A stretch of DNA of 64,000 bases, taken from contig CM030711.1 of the NCBI GenBank assembly GCA_017979445.1, forward strand, positions 45,865,560 to 45,929,559. The letters are read 5' to 3'. A program made the translations under genes and the position numbers. Under the pieces are notes generated by a model. That model was given only the letters and a program-made list of their open reading frames with translations, had not been told where the DNA came from and searched no databases. Every line of letters starts with the position of its first letter. The stretch's first letter is position 1. This document shows positions 48,531 through 59,689 of the stretch, in pieces. Source of the stretch: Akebia trifoliata (lineage: Eukaryota; Streptophyta; Magnoliopsida; Ranunculales; Lardizabalaceae).

Positions 48531-50243
48531 AGGTAGAATTAAAAAATGACCACTCTTAACTTTATTGTCATTTCCTTACTTCTCTTCCGAGAAAATCCTT
48601 TTAACTTTAATCCTTTTTTTCCAACAATACCCTTTCGACTTTATCATCTTTCTTCTTCTCCCCCTATTTCATGAGTACCCCTCTAACATTATCATCTTTC
48701 ATCTTTTACCCATTTAATCTCACAGAGGATGTCCGTCAAACTCTATTTTTAACTAAAGCCTAGAGGGATTCTTTTTAATGAGGGGGATTGTTATAAGTTA
48801 AGGAAATATTCTAATTTGTTTGGCTTTATTGTGATCATTCAAATTTGTCCGGACGTACTTTTGGTAGGTAGTAAACATTGCTTTAAAACTAGGGGCACAA
48901 CTTTGTTTGTTTTGGGGCCAAATCGAAGCCGAACTAACTAGGTTAGTTCCATTAAGAGAGAATCAAAACCGAACCGAATTTCCTATCAAAATGAATCAAA
49001 CCAAAACCAACTAAGGTCGGTTTGGTTTTATATGGGTTGCCTATATACTGTAAACATATTTGGAAGCAACATATAATTTAATGAAAAATAAATAAACACA
49101 TAACATTTTATATAATAAGTTATTTATCTATATCCTAACTCCTAAGCACTAAGTACAATAAAAAACCCGGGGGGGGGGGGGGATTAAGTTTTCTCGTTTG
49201 AATTATCTTGTCTTTTACAAGTCAAATTGCTAAATTAGTTTCATTTTTATTATAAAGGGGGATTTGTAGATGCCTATTTACAAAGTCTTAATTTTTCTAT
49301 AAGATTACAAACATTCAAATCATTAAAAATGATATTTTTAATAAAAAAATAAATCCTATCCAAGTTTTCATAAACTCAATTGAGATTTTCAAAACATTGG
49401 ATGCATCATCTCGGATCTCAGGTAACGAGTGCATATCTCAAGTATTGAGTCAATGTGATGGACGATATATACTGATTATCTAATCGGATTGTCTTTGAGA
49501 CCAGGATACCTTGCTTGAGTCAACTCTACCTTAAAAGGATTTGTCGTTATTACCTTCACAAGTATTTTTAGTTGTTTTTGCCCCTAATAGTATGGTCTAA
49601 TAAGAACTTTGATCAATTATAAAAATTTAGTTTAATTTTAAAAAATAATTATATTTATCTTTATTTAATAATTAATAATTATTAATTTTTTTTACCTATT
49701 TATTATTTAATGTAACTTATTTGTAGGTTGTTAGACATAGAGACAAGTGTACATGCACTTGGGGCCTCTCTTTATCTTCATATTCTCAATGTGTCTTCGG
49801 TAATGGTTGAATTAAAAGAAACGATTTATATAAAGAGAAGGTTGCAGGGGTAGTTGCTTCGCTGGCTGTGGCAGGTTTTAATTTTAATTTTAATTTTTCA
49901 GATTTATCTTTTATTATTTTTTCAACTTTTATAAATTATTTATTAATACGTGGGCCCATTTTTGCACGTGATAGACGTGGAGATAGTGTCAGCGAGCATG
50001 TGAGTGCTTCGTTCGTATTGATGTTTGCCACGTGGCTGGAATTGTGTATTTAATCTTTGTTTTTTTTGTTCCTTGATACTTCGAACACGAACTTCTTATC
50101 TATTTTAGTTCGAAGTTGGTGGTACCACGAACGTTACCCCAACGTGACTGCACATGCCATCGATCTTCTCCATGAGCCACAGCATGACACGTGTGACAAT
50201 CCTTATTTTTTCAACTTTGCAACAAATTCTCTTTTTTATAAAA
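48531..50243. other. Intergenic with MITE fragments
   Basis: The segment at about 48890-49060 (ACTAGGGGCACAACTTTG...GGTCGGTTTGGTTTTATATG) resembles the left part of the 50247-50831 MITE. A G-run is at 49169-49182. The remainder is AT-rich and unassigned. The frame at 49868-50053 is not recognisable as a protein. Confidence 0.4.
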
Positions 50244-50246
50244 TTA

Positions 50247-50831
50247 GGGGTGCAACTTGGGTCCAACTAGGACCAAACCGGAATGAACCAACCTAGGTCG
50301 ATTCCATTAAATGAGAGTTCGAACGGAACCAAATCAACCCGAAGTTGGATAAGGTCGGTTTGGTTCTATGAGTTGTTAATATCTTAAAAACTTAATTGAA
50401 TCAACATATTTTTAATAAAAATAAATAAATATGAATATAAAATCTCATTCAATGAGTCATTAATCTATCCATCAATAAAGAAAATCATTCTAGATCCATT
50501 AAAAAAAAAAGTCAATGATTTTTCTATCAATTAAAAAAAGTCATTAATCCATCCATCCAAAAATAATGTCATTAATCTATCAAAAAATAATAATAATCAA
50601 TTTATCCACAAAAAATGGATATAATTTATTTATATTTTTATTAATATAAGGATTCATTTATCGATTTGGTTCGGTTTTATATAAGGCATGAACCAAGAAC
50701 CAAATCAAATTGGTTGGTTCTCTATTTTGTTAATCCGGAATCGAACCGAAGTTCATTATAAATTGAATCAAACCAATCTAAGGCTCTCGGTTTGATTCGA
50801 TTCTCAATTTGAATTGGACCAAGTTGCACCC
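50247..50831. mobile_element. PIF/Harbinger-like MITE with TTA duplication
   Basis: The terminal inverted repeat GGGTGCAACTTGG(G)TCCAA is present at both ends, flanked by TTA at 50244-50246 and 50832-50834. The interior is rich in GGTTTGGTTC/GAACCAAATC-type words that pair across the element. There is no transposase frame. Confidence 0.78.
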
Positions 50832-51042
50832 TTATATAAAAGCATTTATTTTGAATGGGCAAATTATCCCTCCCTTATAAAAATTGAGAATAAAAATAAA
50901 GATAAATTACATTCTCCTCTAATGTAGGGTACACAATATTTAGCACCTTAAAAATATTAAATATTAATTAAAAAAAAAAAACACACACACACACTCCTAG
51001 TCACTTTGGTATAGTTTCTTTGTAGATATAAAATAGAATCCC

Positions 51043-51425
51043 CTTAGCCTCACTAAGAAAGGATTTCACCCTTACTAAGGGTCCTTAGGTTCACCTCTGG
51101 CATCCAAAAACACGGATCTGATCCTTCAGGAGTGTAGAGGATGAAATTCTATTAACAGAACCTAAAAAAGAAGAAGTTATTTTTCACCTTTGAATTTCAT
51201 TTTTAAGTTTGGGAGTTACGTGGAAGTTTGGTAGCCATCTATTTTCAAAACATTTGATCTAGTTTAAAAGAAATTATTTTTTGAATTATTATTATTATTA
51301 TTTTTTATATGAGTTTTTCGTGAAACTTAGAGGGGCGTGGTGTCGGATTTCTGGTGTGGTAATCCATTTGAACAAAAAGACCCTTAGTAAGGCTCAAAAT
51401 CTTACTTATGCTAGTAAGTAAAGGG
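51043..51425 (+). mobile_element. Compact copy of a non-autonomous repeat family
   Basis: The ends CCTTACTAAGGGTCCTTAG and GACCCTTAGTAAGG are inverted relative to each other. The interior words GATCTGATCC, TTATTTTTCACCTTTGAATT and TGGTAATCCATTTG recur at 26503-28020 (interrupted) and 40210-40565 (reverse). No target duplication was resolved. Confidence 0.55.
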
Positions 51426-52129
51426 TTTAACTATGTAATATGAAGTATAGTTAATGATGTTATACAAATTTCTATCACCTTAATGAAATGTCTCATCTTT
51501 ATACTAAAAGTCTACAATACTTATATATAAAAGAAAAAGTCCAAAGTTCTAATTAATTCCCTTTACTCTTTCCGCCCCTCACTCAATTAGGTTCTCAAGT
51601 TGCACAAATAAAATATAAAGAATACCACATTGAAACATATTTCTAATTTTGTAGTAATACATTTCTAATAAAATATAATTAGGTGCATATTGATCTCTTT
51701 ATGTTATCTTAGAGTGTGATATTCAAAGGGAGAAAAAAGAAGATACAAGAGAGCCTATTATATTTTCAAGTTTACAATATATAAATAACGTAATCTTAAG
51801 GATCCTTTTGAAAATAAAAGATATTTTTATATTTTAAAATAAATCATATTTTAACGGTGTTGGATTTTTTAATACATTATTCTTTTGTAATTTGTACTTA
51901 GTCATTTATATAAAGAAGGGGAAATTTTTTGTTATTAAAGGTATATAAGTAAATAACTTTCGTGAGCAGAGAATGTTTTATACAAAATATAAGATACGAG
52001 TGAAAAGCATATGTGGTTCTAAGAGCACCTCCACACTAGGAAAGTGAGTAATGAGGTCAATCTTAAGGTCCCTCCAACACAATTCCTTTTCTTTTTTGTA
52101 TCTTATGAAAAAATGAGTCGTGATAAATT
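51426..52129. other. Intergenic, no gene recognised
   Basis: AT-rich spacer with no supported features. Confidence 0.4.
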
Positions 52130-52254
52130 GAGGCTTTTTGTAGTCTCTCTGACCTGGCAGTTCACAGAATCATAGATCTTTTTCTTTGGGATGCACAAGG
52201 AAAAGATCTATAGTTTTGTTCACATGCCACATCGTCAGAAAGCATACAAAGAGC
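52130..52254. repeat. Foldback hairpin with shared core
   Basis: The arms GGCTTTTTGTAGTC, CTGACCTGGCA, CACAGAATCATAGATCTTTT pair with AAAAGATCTATAGTTTTGT, CACATGCCACATCGTCAG, CATACAAAGAGC. The centre reads CTTTGGGATGCACAAGG. Confidence 0.75.
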
Positions 52255-52318
52255 GTCGATACTTTATCATTAATAAAAAAAAAAAAAAAAAACTAGACTA
52301 AAGATAATTTGACGATCT

Positions 52319-52423
52319 GTTTTCAGACACTCCCTAACCTGGCAGTTACAAAATCATAATTCTTTTTCTTGTGTATCTTGATGTAAAGTGATCTACGGTT
52401 TTGTGATGGGAGCGTCTGGAAAA
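52319..52423. repeat. Foldback hairpin, diverged member of the same set
   Basis: TTTTCAGACACTCCC pairs with GGGAGCGTCTGGAAAA. The inner CACAAAACCGTAGATCACTTT (right arm, inverted) matches the core of the 52130 and 48371 hairpins. It starts about 65 bases from the previous hairpin. Confidence 0.65.
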
Positions 52424-53261
52424 AAGAGTTTTAGATTATCATGACTCAAAAATGTATATCCTTGTTCATAAACTGTTGGATTAATGGATGCTAATCTTAT
52501 TTTGTATAAAACATTTGAATTCTTAAAATTATATTTAAGAAAGGGAAAGAAAATCACCAACATCAATATCCAAACTACACCTCTCTATTGAGTTTTGATA
52601 GCCCATCAGATTTGAACTATTTTTGGCTGAACCAGATGGTTCACGAATCACAATGGAAAACTTGCCCAATGTCTTCTTATTGAGTCCCAACTCGCCCGAG
52701 TCAAACCAAAATATATTTCTGTGTTTTATAACCATTATGTCATTGCCATGACAAATTGATAAGATACACTAGTGGCTATTAGATGTAATATTAGAAATGA
52801 ATTAATGATAACAGTTTTAGAACTCATCAAGTCAACTCAAAACTTTACTGTGTTGACTCGATTTGGTATTGAATTTCTAACTGACTTGGCCCCATTATTT
52901 GATCGACCCATATGCCTTCATTTATATCCCATGCACCATATTAAAATAAATAATGCATTCAAATTAGAAAAAAAAAAAATGTGCACTAATCTTATAACAT
53001 CAACAACATTAGATATTGTAGGAGGAGGATATTACAGTTATAAATTATGAAAAATAACAGTTACAAGCGTCAAGAAAGTTGAATCAACCATGAAAGGATG
53101 AAGATTATGACAAGGGTCAGGTTCCAATAACTCATGAAGAAGGAAAAAAGGAGAAAAAAATAAATAAAAATAAAAAAGACATGATCCCCACCGTGTAAAC
53201 TGATCGTTGGATGTCATGTTTCCATGAATGTTCTCATGAGTCACTAGAATTCGACATAGAG
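52424..53261. other. Intergenic, no gene recognised
   Basis: AT-rich spacer; short frames on both strands show no known motif. Confidence 0.4.
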
Positions 53262-53520
53262 ATTTTTTTTATTTTTTATTAACAGCAATTCTTGTTAATT
53301 CTTGAGGTTCATAAGATGCATCCTTAGTTACAAACATACCCTCCCCTAAAGATCCCAATTTTACCGGGAAATCCGCCGCTCTATTTGCTTCTTGCCAAAA
53401 AAATTCAAAACCTCTAGTTAGGAATGAAGAAGCTATCAAATGAATTTCTTTGATCACTTCGAGGTGGTTCCAATCTCTTTGTTAATACACTTAATTGCGT
53501 AAAGAGATTTGTTATATAAA
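53262..53520 (-). mobile_element. LINE 3' remnant (RNase H C-terminal segment)
   Basis: Minus-strand frame 'IKEIHLIASSFLTRGFEFFW', then 'QEANRAADFPVKLGSLGEGM', ending 'ELTRIAVNKK'. This matches the C-terminal RNase H segment of plant LINEs, including the 'REAN.AAD.LAK' signature. A T-run at 53262-53279 marks the poly(A) side. Only a truncated tail remains. Confidence 0.72.
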
Positions 53521-53679
53521 AATAATATGAGTTTGGATCAATTAAGGTCACTGAAGAAACCCCATAGGGAAATGAACGTTGATCCTAAGATTAACATGAA
53601 ACAAAAATATACAAAAGACAAATTTCTGTCACCCTAAGATGATTGTGGAGTCAATTCCTTTAAAAACGTGAATGGAAAA

Positions 53680-54345
53680 AAAAACATTCAACATAGCAAC
53701 TAGAGAGGGTACGAGAAGGAGCATCTCCTTTTCCCACTCAAGAAAGTGCCATAGCTAGGGAGATGAAGGTTATAAGAGATAAAGTACGTTACAGTTGCAG
53801 GTGCCAGCTAGTTTAGGTTATAAAGTCTTTGGGTGATGATACCAGAGACCTAGGTTTAAATCCCGTCAACACTGAGTTACTAAACTCATAAAAACAGGTT
53901 TACCGAGCAAAAATAAATAAATAAAATGTTAATGCACAGGACAATTGCCATTGCAAACTCCAAAAAAGCAAAAACTTTCAACAAGAAGAGAGAGAGAGAG
54001 AGAGAGAGAACCCCCTTCCATACTTAACAAAGCCCCAGAGGAAAATGAAGGTTTACATCATAAGAAAGAGAGTTACAATTACCCAACAATAGTGCATGGG
54101 ATCATTGTCATTGGAAACCCTAAAAGGGCAAAAACTTTCAACAACAAATTAGAGAGTGAAAAGAGCATCCTCCTTCCCTTCCCTTCCCTTCCCTACCCAC
54201 GAAAACACCTAGAGACACTAAGGTTATTTAAGATCATAAGAGAGCAAGTTACGGTCACCCAACAATAACAAATGTGACCACTTGAAAATCCTAAGAAAGC
54301 GCCCAAAAAAAAAAAGAAACATTCAACAAGAAAATATTCTTCCCA
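53680..54345. repeat. Degenerate tandem array 3' of the DUF1677 gene
   Basis: Four copies of a unit of about 160-185 bases are marked by AAAAACTTTCAACAA-type words at 53971 and 54131 and by diverged forms near 53684 and 54315. Each has CATCTCC/CATCCTCC.TTCCC, GAAGGTT and CATAAGAGA..GTTAC words. Small GA, TTCCC and A runs differ between copies. One copy is interrupted by a SINE. Confidence 0.7.
53797..53935 (+). mobile_element. tRNA-derived SINE inside the tandem array
   Basis: The head GTGCCAGCTAGTTTAGG, TTATAAAGTCTTTGGG, a B-box-like CCTAGGTTTAAATCC and the 3' words CACTGAGTTACT..ACTCAT are shared with the copy at 55651-56104. The tail is AAAAATAAATAAATAAAA. Confidence 0.7.
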
Positions 54346-54357
54346 CCCACATTCAAC

Positions 54358-54912
54358 CTAATCGATCGCTGACCGATCATTCATCTCCCTTGTAATTGCA
54401 GGAATGCAACTTGTGCTCCTCATAATCCCACCCTTCTTTGCACCCATTCTTTCCCTAGGACTGTTAGACTTGGCCCTCACTCTTGCACTCTTCTTAAACA
54501 TCTCCTTCATGGCTTCAGCTTGGTATAGAACTGGGTGTGTCCTACCAAACCTGTTAAACTTTACACATTCATTCATATGGGCATTCAAAGCTTCTTCTCC
54601 TTTCCCTCCATTTTTCTCCAACTCTTCCTTCACTGCCTCAGAACACAGCCCACATATCCATTTCCCCGAAAACTTATCACGAACACGCTGAATGTATTCA
54701 GGTGTGCACTCTTCGCGCATGCCACAACACTCACACTTGGCATCCTCAACCTCAGAAATGGGTGGAAGCTTTACTTCTATTGCTTCTTTGCTCAACTCAA
54801 AGGAAATATCGGAGATTGTCCTTTGGAGGCCTTCGGTTGAGAGTCTCGGCGGCTTGCCGTACTTATCAATCTTAGCATAGGACCTTACCATGGCTTCTCC
54901 GTTTGGCGCCAT
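54358..54912 (-). CDS. DUF1677 family protein
   Basis: A plant-specific protein of unknown biochemical role; single exon, 184 residues. The family signature is the cysteine-rich segment with Cys 60, 62, 63, 69, 87 and 90 ('KCECCGMREECTPEYI' followed by 'GKWICGLCSEAVKEE'), suggesting metal binding. It is followed by the helical 'EALNAHMNECVKFNR' region and a basic serine-rich tail ('RVRAKSNSPRERMGAKKGG'). The N-terminus carries 'RLSTEGLQRTISDISFEL', a conserved-looking possible phosphorylation or docking segment. There is no signal peptide or membrane segment. The start is the first ATG of the frame; a candidate TATA box lies about 195 bases upstream. The frame is intact and the length ordinary for the family as I recall it. 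Antisense frames here are shadows. Confidence 0.93.
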   Translation of the reverse strand: MAPNGEAMVRSYAKIDKYGKPPRLSTEGLQRTISDISFELSKEAIEVKLPPISEVEDAKCECCGMREECTPEYIQRVRDKFSGKWICGLCSEAVKEELEKNGGKGEEALNAHMNECVKFNRFGRTHPVLYQAEAMKEMFKKSARVRAKSNSPRERMGAKKGGIMRSTSCIPAITREMNDRSAID

Positions 54913-55107
54913 GACCTAACGAAAATTTGGTAAATACTTGAGTATTTGAAGCCTACTGGAAATTTGAGGGGGATAGTTGAGGCTTTGAAAGTAGCTTTGA
55001 GAATTGTAAAAATAAGTGAATTGAGAAACTTGAAGAAGGTTTCAGTAATCTTGGAAAGCTGAAGAACTTGAATGTTATTGCAGGTGGAAAGAAGGTAAGT
55101 CACCGTA

Positions 55108-55114
55108 ATTTATA
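55108..55114 (-). promoter_or_regulatory. TATA box of the DUF1677 gene
   Basis: AGTATAAATTAC on the minus strand contains a good TATAAAT about 195 bases upstream of the start codon. That leaves a leader of roughly 160 bases. Confidence 0.5.
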
Positions 55115-55650
55115 CTACTCTCCTATCTTTCCTCTAAACATAAGAGTAAAAATGTGTGGACTATGGCAATTCCCACGTCTGTAATTTATGTAAAAAGAGA
55201 AACTCATGAATACCCTAGATTTTTCATGAAGAAAAATAGAGAAAAAACCTTTTTTTTTTTTTGTTTTGTTTTGTTTAATTCTAAACAATTAATATGGGCT
55301 TAGTAATCAAGTGGTTGTGTGGTAGGGTTGAGGGTGGAAAGAATTTGTATGAGTCATTAATGGATTATACATCATCATCATCAAAGACTTATTCCAAAAT
55401 TCTAAGCGAATTGAACTAATCCTACTCCCCTCAATTCTTAAGCAATGATATTGAATAAAATCAAGATTTATGTTAAGTCGACAGCAAAGTTTTTATATTC
55501 CTATAAATTATAATTGATGATTGTTTATAGCACATCAAATAATTTTTTTAAAAAAAAATTGTAATAGAATGGGGAGATTTTCTATGCAAATGAAAACAAG
55601 GTAAGATGCAAAGGAACTTTTGCAATTTTATGACATTGCTTAATGTGCAA
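55115..55650. other. DUF1677 upstream region
   Basis: AT-rich presumed promoter region with T runs at 55251-55261 and a TTTTG/TTTTGTTT run. No element ends or gene were recognised. Confidence 0.4.
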
Positions 55651-56104
55651 GTGCCAGCTAACTTAGTTAGTAAAGTCTTTGGGGGGATGATATGTGAAAA
55701 AATCGAAATAGTGAAGATAATACAATCACACAAAACTCAAGGATGTACATGGTTCGATAGTATGCCTACGTCCACAGAACAAAACAAGAACAATCATTAC
55801 TTCCTCATAAATTTTGCAATCCTAGAGATCTCTATTTATATAACCGAGAGTTATCAAACCATATAAAATCTCCTAAAAATAGAAAATTCTTAAGAAAATA
55901 TTACATGATTACCCTTTTCGTACCCCTTAAAAATTTAGACCCTGGCGGGGATGTTACCCCTGCATCCCCACAACTCTACGTAACGCAACAGAATACAAGA
56001 CATTTACACAACATGATAGACCTATGTTGAAATCCATCCAACATTGAGTTACTGAACTCATTAAAAACAAGCTTACCAATCAAAAATTAAAAAAAAAAAA
56101 AAAA
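55651..56104 (+). mobile_element. SINE split by a solo LTR
   Basis: The head (55651-55692) and tail (56014-56104) match the uninterrupted SINE at 53797-53935: GTGCCAGCTAACTTAG, TAAAGTCTTTGGG, then GACCTATGTTGAAATCC and TTGAGTTACTGAACTCAT. It ends in a long A-run. The break falls at a 5-bp duplication. Confidence 0.8.
55693..56013 (+). mobile_element. Solo LTR, 321 bp, 5-bp target duplication
   Basis: TGATA flanks both sides (55688-55692 and 56014-56018). The element begins TGTGAAAAAATCG and ends TTACACAACA, the TG...CA ends of an LTR. It contains the ATGGTTCGATAGTATGCCTA and CGTCCACAG words common in plant LTRs of this type. No internal region or second LTR is present. The orientation is given by these words and is tentative. 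Confidence 0.8.
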
Positions 56105-57289
56105 CTTATGATTAAGGTTAATAATACCTTCCTTTTCTTCTTAATTACATTAGTAATTAAAGATAGAAAAAATCTCATTCCATAAATTTATTAACACCTT
56201 CCTAATAATCTATCAATATTTATAATAATATAAAAATACCAACTTGCTAAGTTATTGGTAAAGTCCGTGTGAATACAATCTATCAAATGACCAACCACAA
56301 ACCCATTTGCTTATAATAAAAAACTTTGCCATAGCCTATCCCTTTCTAGTTAAGGATAACTATAGGTATTCATATATATGTGAAAAACAAAAGTTTTAAT
56401 AAGTTGATTTCATCCTTTAATAATCTCCACATTAATTAGAATGAGACTATCTTATATGGAAATGAAGCAAAATTTAAACATCGTCATGGCTTACCGTGGT
56501 CTTTATAATGCTAAAGAAATAGGAAAAAGGAAAAATTTAAAAGAAAAGAAAAGAAAAGAAGAATTACTTTATCCACACATACAGAAAAGAGAAGAGAAGA
56601 GAAGAGAAGAGAGAGAAAATGGAAGTATGTAGTTGAGTCACGGGAAAACAACACTTTGTTCTTGTATCACAAGAAATAAAGACAACTTTAGTTTAAATTC
56701 ACAGAAATCAGGTAGAAAGGAAGGAGGTCCATTTCAACAACTTGTTTCAATTTGTTTGGACGACAAATGCCTTCTTCTAAAGGCAATTTAAATATGTGGG
56801 TTTGGTTCATTGGAGAAAGCCAAATTTAGTCTGTGTGTGTGTGTGTGTGGAGTGGTGGGTTGCATTTGTTGTAATAGAACCCTAACTGTCTTGCCGTATT
56901 GTGAAACAGTGACAGGTATGGTGTAGACTTATCTCACGTGATGACAAGAAAGAAAACCTACTTCTCTTTCTCTCTCTCTCTTTAATTATTTGTGCTTCTG
57001 TAACAAAGACAAGTAGAGAACCATTGGTTCAATTCTTGTTGCACTTTCCTTCCAAATTAAGGTCAGGGTGTGTATGTTTTGTGAGAAAACAATTTCGCAC
57101 AAAATAGGTTTCACTAAAAAATGATTCTCAGGAAATTAAATCCATTTTCTCTGAGAATATTTATGGACTAGTGGTGTGTGATCCCATTGTGCCTGGCTTA
57201 TACATAACCGAACTCCTTCATCTTCGAATGATACGTGCCAAAAATATTATTAGTAGTAAGGAGAATGATAATAGAAAATGAGTTATTAA
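56105..57289. other. Intergenic, simple repeats only
   Basis: Contains (AAAAG)n and (AAGAG)n at about 56540-56615, (GT)n at 56831-56848 and (CT)n at about 56966-56983. No gene is supported; the frame at 56441-56632 is made largely of these repeats. Confidence 0.5.
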
Positions 57290-57560
57290 TGATTCCTGCT
57301 AACTGTCCATTTTAATTATCAAAACGGGAATGATCAAGTTTTTGTTAAAAAAATATTCAGAACGATAACGAATCCCATGGTTTTAAGGTGCCTATTTCGC
57401 AGGTTTAAAGTGACAATTTCTCAGTTTTAAAGTGACTATTTCCAATTAGTCACTTTAAACCTGTGAAATAGTCACGTTAAAAACGTTATAATTCATGTTT
57501 TGATAATTAAAATGAACAGTGAGTCGGAATCATAAATTTGTCAAAAGTTGATCACTTTTT
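57290..57560. mobile_element. Foldback MITE-like element
   Basis: Outer arms: AACTGTCCATTTTAATTATCAAAAC and its inverse GTTTTGATAATTAAAATGAACAGT (each slightly interrupted). Inner arms: TATTTCGCAGGTTTAAAGTGAC and TCACTTTAAACCTGTGAAATA. A decayed relative is at 6915-7090. Confidence 0.7.
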
Positions 57561-58164
57561 TGTAAATATCCCATGATAATGTGATATGATGGGCTGGATC
57601 ACTTAATAATAATTTTAGTTTCTCTACTTATGAATCGTAATTATTATTGAGTTAGATATTAGGATATCGATTGTGATGAAGTTGTTTAGTGTGTTTTAGT
57701 TGGTTAAGAAATTCCTCTATAAATATGCATTGTATTTTGATTTGAAACACAATTAAGAAATAATTCAAATTTATATGTAATGTTCCTAGGTTCTCGACCC
57801 TCAAAGTATTGGCATTTATATAATTCATTTCTTCATCTTTTACCTCAATTTTGTATGATTTACACTCATTGAAAATATAGACTTTTTAATAGTTAGAATC
57901 AGAGCATTGATGGCGATTGAAGCTTGAACATCCACAATTTTATTTTGTACTACAAACATACAAGATGTTATTGACAAATATAACGCAAATCAATGTGTGG
58001 ACACAAAAATATAATTAACATGTTGTACTAAGGAATTGTTACAAAAGAATAAATAAGTTCGACATCTAATACCATATTCTATAGATATACTGCCAAGATG
58101 AACTTCAGAAAAGTATCAGACCCAAGTTGAGATTAATGATATTAATAATAATCAAAATTGTTAA
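57561..58164. other. Intergenic, no gene recognised
   Basis: AT-rich spacer. The segment TAGAATCAGAGCATTGATGG (57893) followed by a broken frame is not identifiable. Confidence 0.35.
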
Positions 58165-58412
58165 CCCCGAGGGGGTGGCTTAATGATAATTTCGAATCCA
58201 ATAAACTGTAAAAATTCATAAGTTGTGTGTTTGATACCCAATATGAGCAATATTTTCTTGGGACCACCTGCGAGGACGTTCCCTCACTTACCTGAAGTGT
58301 GTGATATGCGGGCATTGCACGTGCCCAAGGGAGGGACCCATATGCCTTGATTCATCCGCCCCCCCAAGTCAAATGTAAATCCAGACACCCCTCGTTCATA
58401 AAAAAAAAGAAA
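58165..58412 (+). mobile_element. SINE copy, same family as 35630-35872
   Basis: The tRNA-like head CCGAGGGGGTGGCTTAATGA and B-box-like GTGTGTTTGATACCC are followed by TTCCCTCACTTACCTGA, GTGCCCAAGGGAGGGACCC, CAGACACCCC and an A-run. The order of conserved words matches the minus-strand copy at 35.6 kb. Confidence 0.75.
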
Positions 58413-58884
58413 AATTATAATGTAACTTCCAATTTTTTTATTTTTTTATTTTTAATAATTGGGTATCCTTGTTGACAGCGAAGCATGTGTAACTTCCATT
58501 CTTGAAGGACATACGACAATTCACTTCACTTTATTGACTTTGAGGTGCATATATGTTGTCAAGCTAGACTTAAGTGCCAACCAGAAGTAGTCCAATATTA
58601 TTGAGTTATTGTTTATTTTGTTGTTTGCAAGATCATCCTTGCCTGTTATTAAAAAAAAAAAAAAAATCAAAGCATGTCCTATAAAACTACTATTAAGATG
58701 GATCGATATGCTTACTTAGGCCGATTCTCTAAATTCATTTTAGAATTATTTATTAGCATATATTTATCATTAATTATATTATTTCTTATTATAAAGTAGA
58801 TCAATACATTCTCAATAACAAATCTTATTTTCTTAGATACTAAATATTTACATCACTAAAAAATTTAATTGTTTTATATCAAGT
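58413..58884. other. Intergenic, no gene recognised
   Basis: AT-rich, with A-run 58650-58666. Nothing else is seen. Confidence 0.4.
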
Positions 58885-59400
58885 TTTTATTAACTTGGCC
58901 GATATATACTTTCATATCAGATCAATTGGATGAGTGATCAATTTGATGGATGATTCACATAGACCACCTCACTCAATAGTCTTCGAGACTGGGATGACTC
59001 ATCTAATGAGTTTTAAAAGCGTGTATTTTTCTTTTGAGTGTCAGAGAATATTGAGTGAGATTGTCAATGTGAATCATCCATCAAATTGATCACTCGTCCA
59101 AGCAGGGGCGGAACCAGGATTTTCTTGTAGTGGGGGCAAACTATGATTAGTTGTATAGTTGAAGAACTTGAATGGAGGGAGGTGAGAGTGTGGGGGCAAA
59201 AATTGGATGGAGATAAGGGTGTGGGGGGCAAATGGGGAGAGAGGTGAGGGAGTGGGGACAAATGGGACATGTAATTAGTTGAAATTATAGCGGTATCTCA
59301 AAGTTTTGTGGGGGCAATTGCCCCCACCAGCTCCCTACTAGCTCCACCCCTGCGTCCAAGTGATCTGATATGAAAATATATATTGGCCAAGTTAATAAAA
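58885..59400. mobile_element. Palindromic element interrupted by a hAT MITE
   Basis: The outer arm TTTTATTAACTTGGCC, TTTCATATCAGATCA and AGTGATCAATTTGATGGATG is repeated inverted at the right (59057-59102 and 59353-59400) once the inserted hAT-type MITE is ignored. The centre (58960-59055) carries CTCACTCAATA/TATTGAGTGAG pairs. There is no coding content. Confidence 0.8.
59103..59352. mobile_element. hAT-type MITE, 250 bp, perfect 8-bp duplication
   Basis: CGTCCAAG occurs at 59095-59102 and 59353-59360. The termini CAGGGGCGGA and TCCACCCCTG are inverted copies with one mismatch and match the usual CAGGGGC start of plant hAT MITEs. The interior is G-rich (GTGGGGGCAAA repeated several times). 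The strand is undefined. Confidence 0.88.
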
Positions 59401-59689
59401 CAAATACGGTAGAATTTAAAAGTGTTCCAAAAAATTTGTATAGATTTATGCCAAAAGTTAGTTAATCCAAGATCTCAATTCATTGAACAACTTGTATGCC
59501 AACAAACTTGCCTATGCATAGAGTTTTCAAATAATACTATAAATACCATCTGATTTAATATTTTTATTATTTAAACATAATAGTGGTTTGGGCTATCAAT
59601 GGGCCTGATTTTGGCCTGTCCCAGACTGGATTTGGGTGTTAAACTAAGCCGGCTTAGGTATCAGACTAGGATCATAGTGAAAAAGTTCA

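Noticed and set aside
54404..54880. Three antisense frames over the DUF1677 gene
   Set aside because: Shadows; the cysteine signature is on the minus strand.
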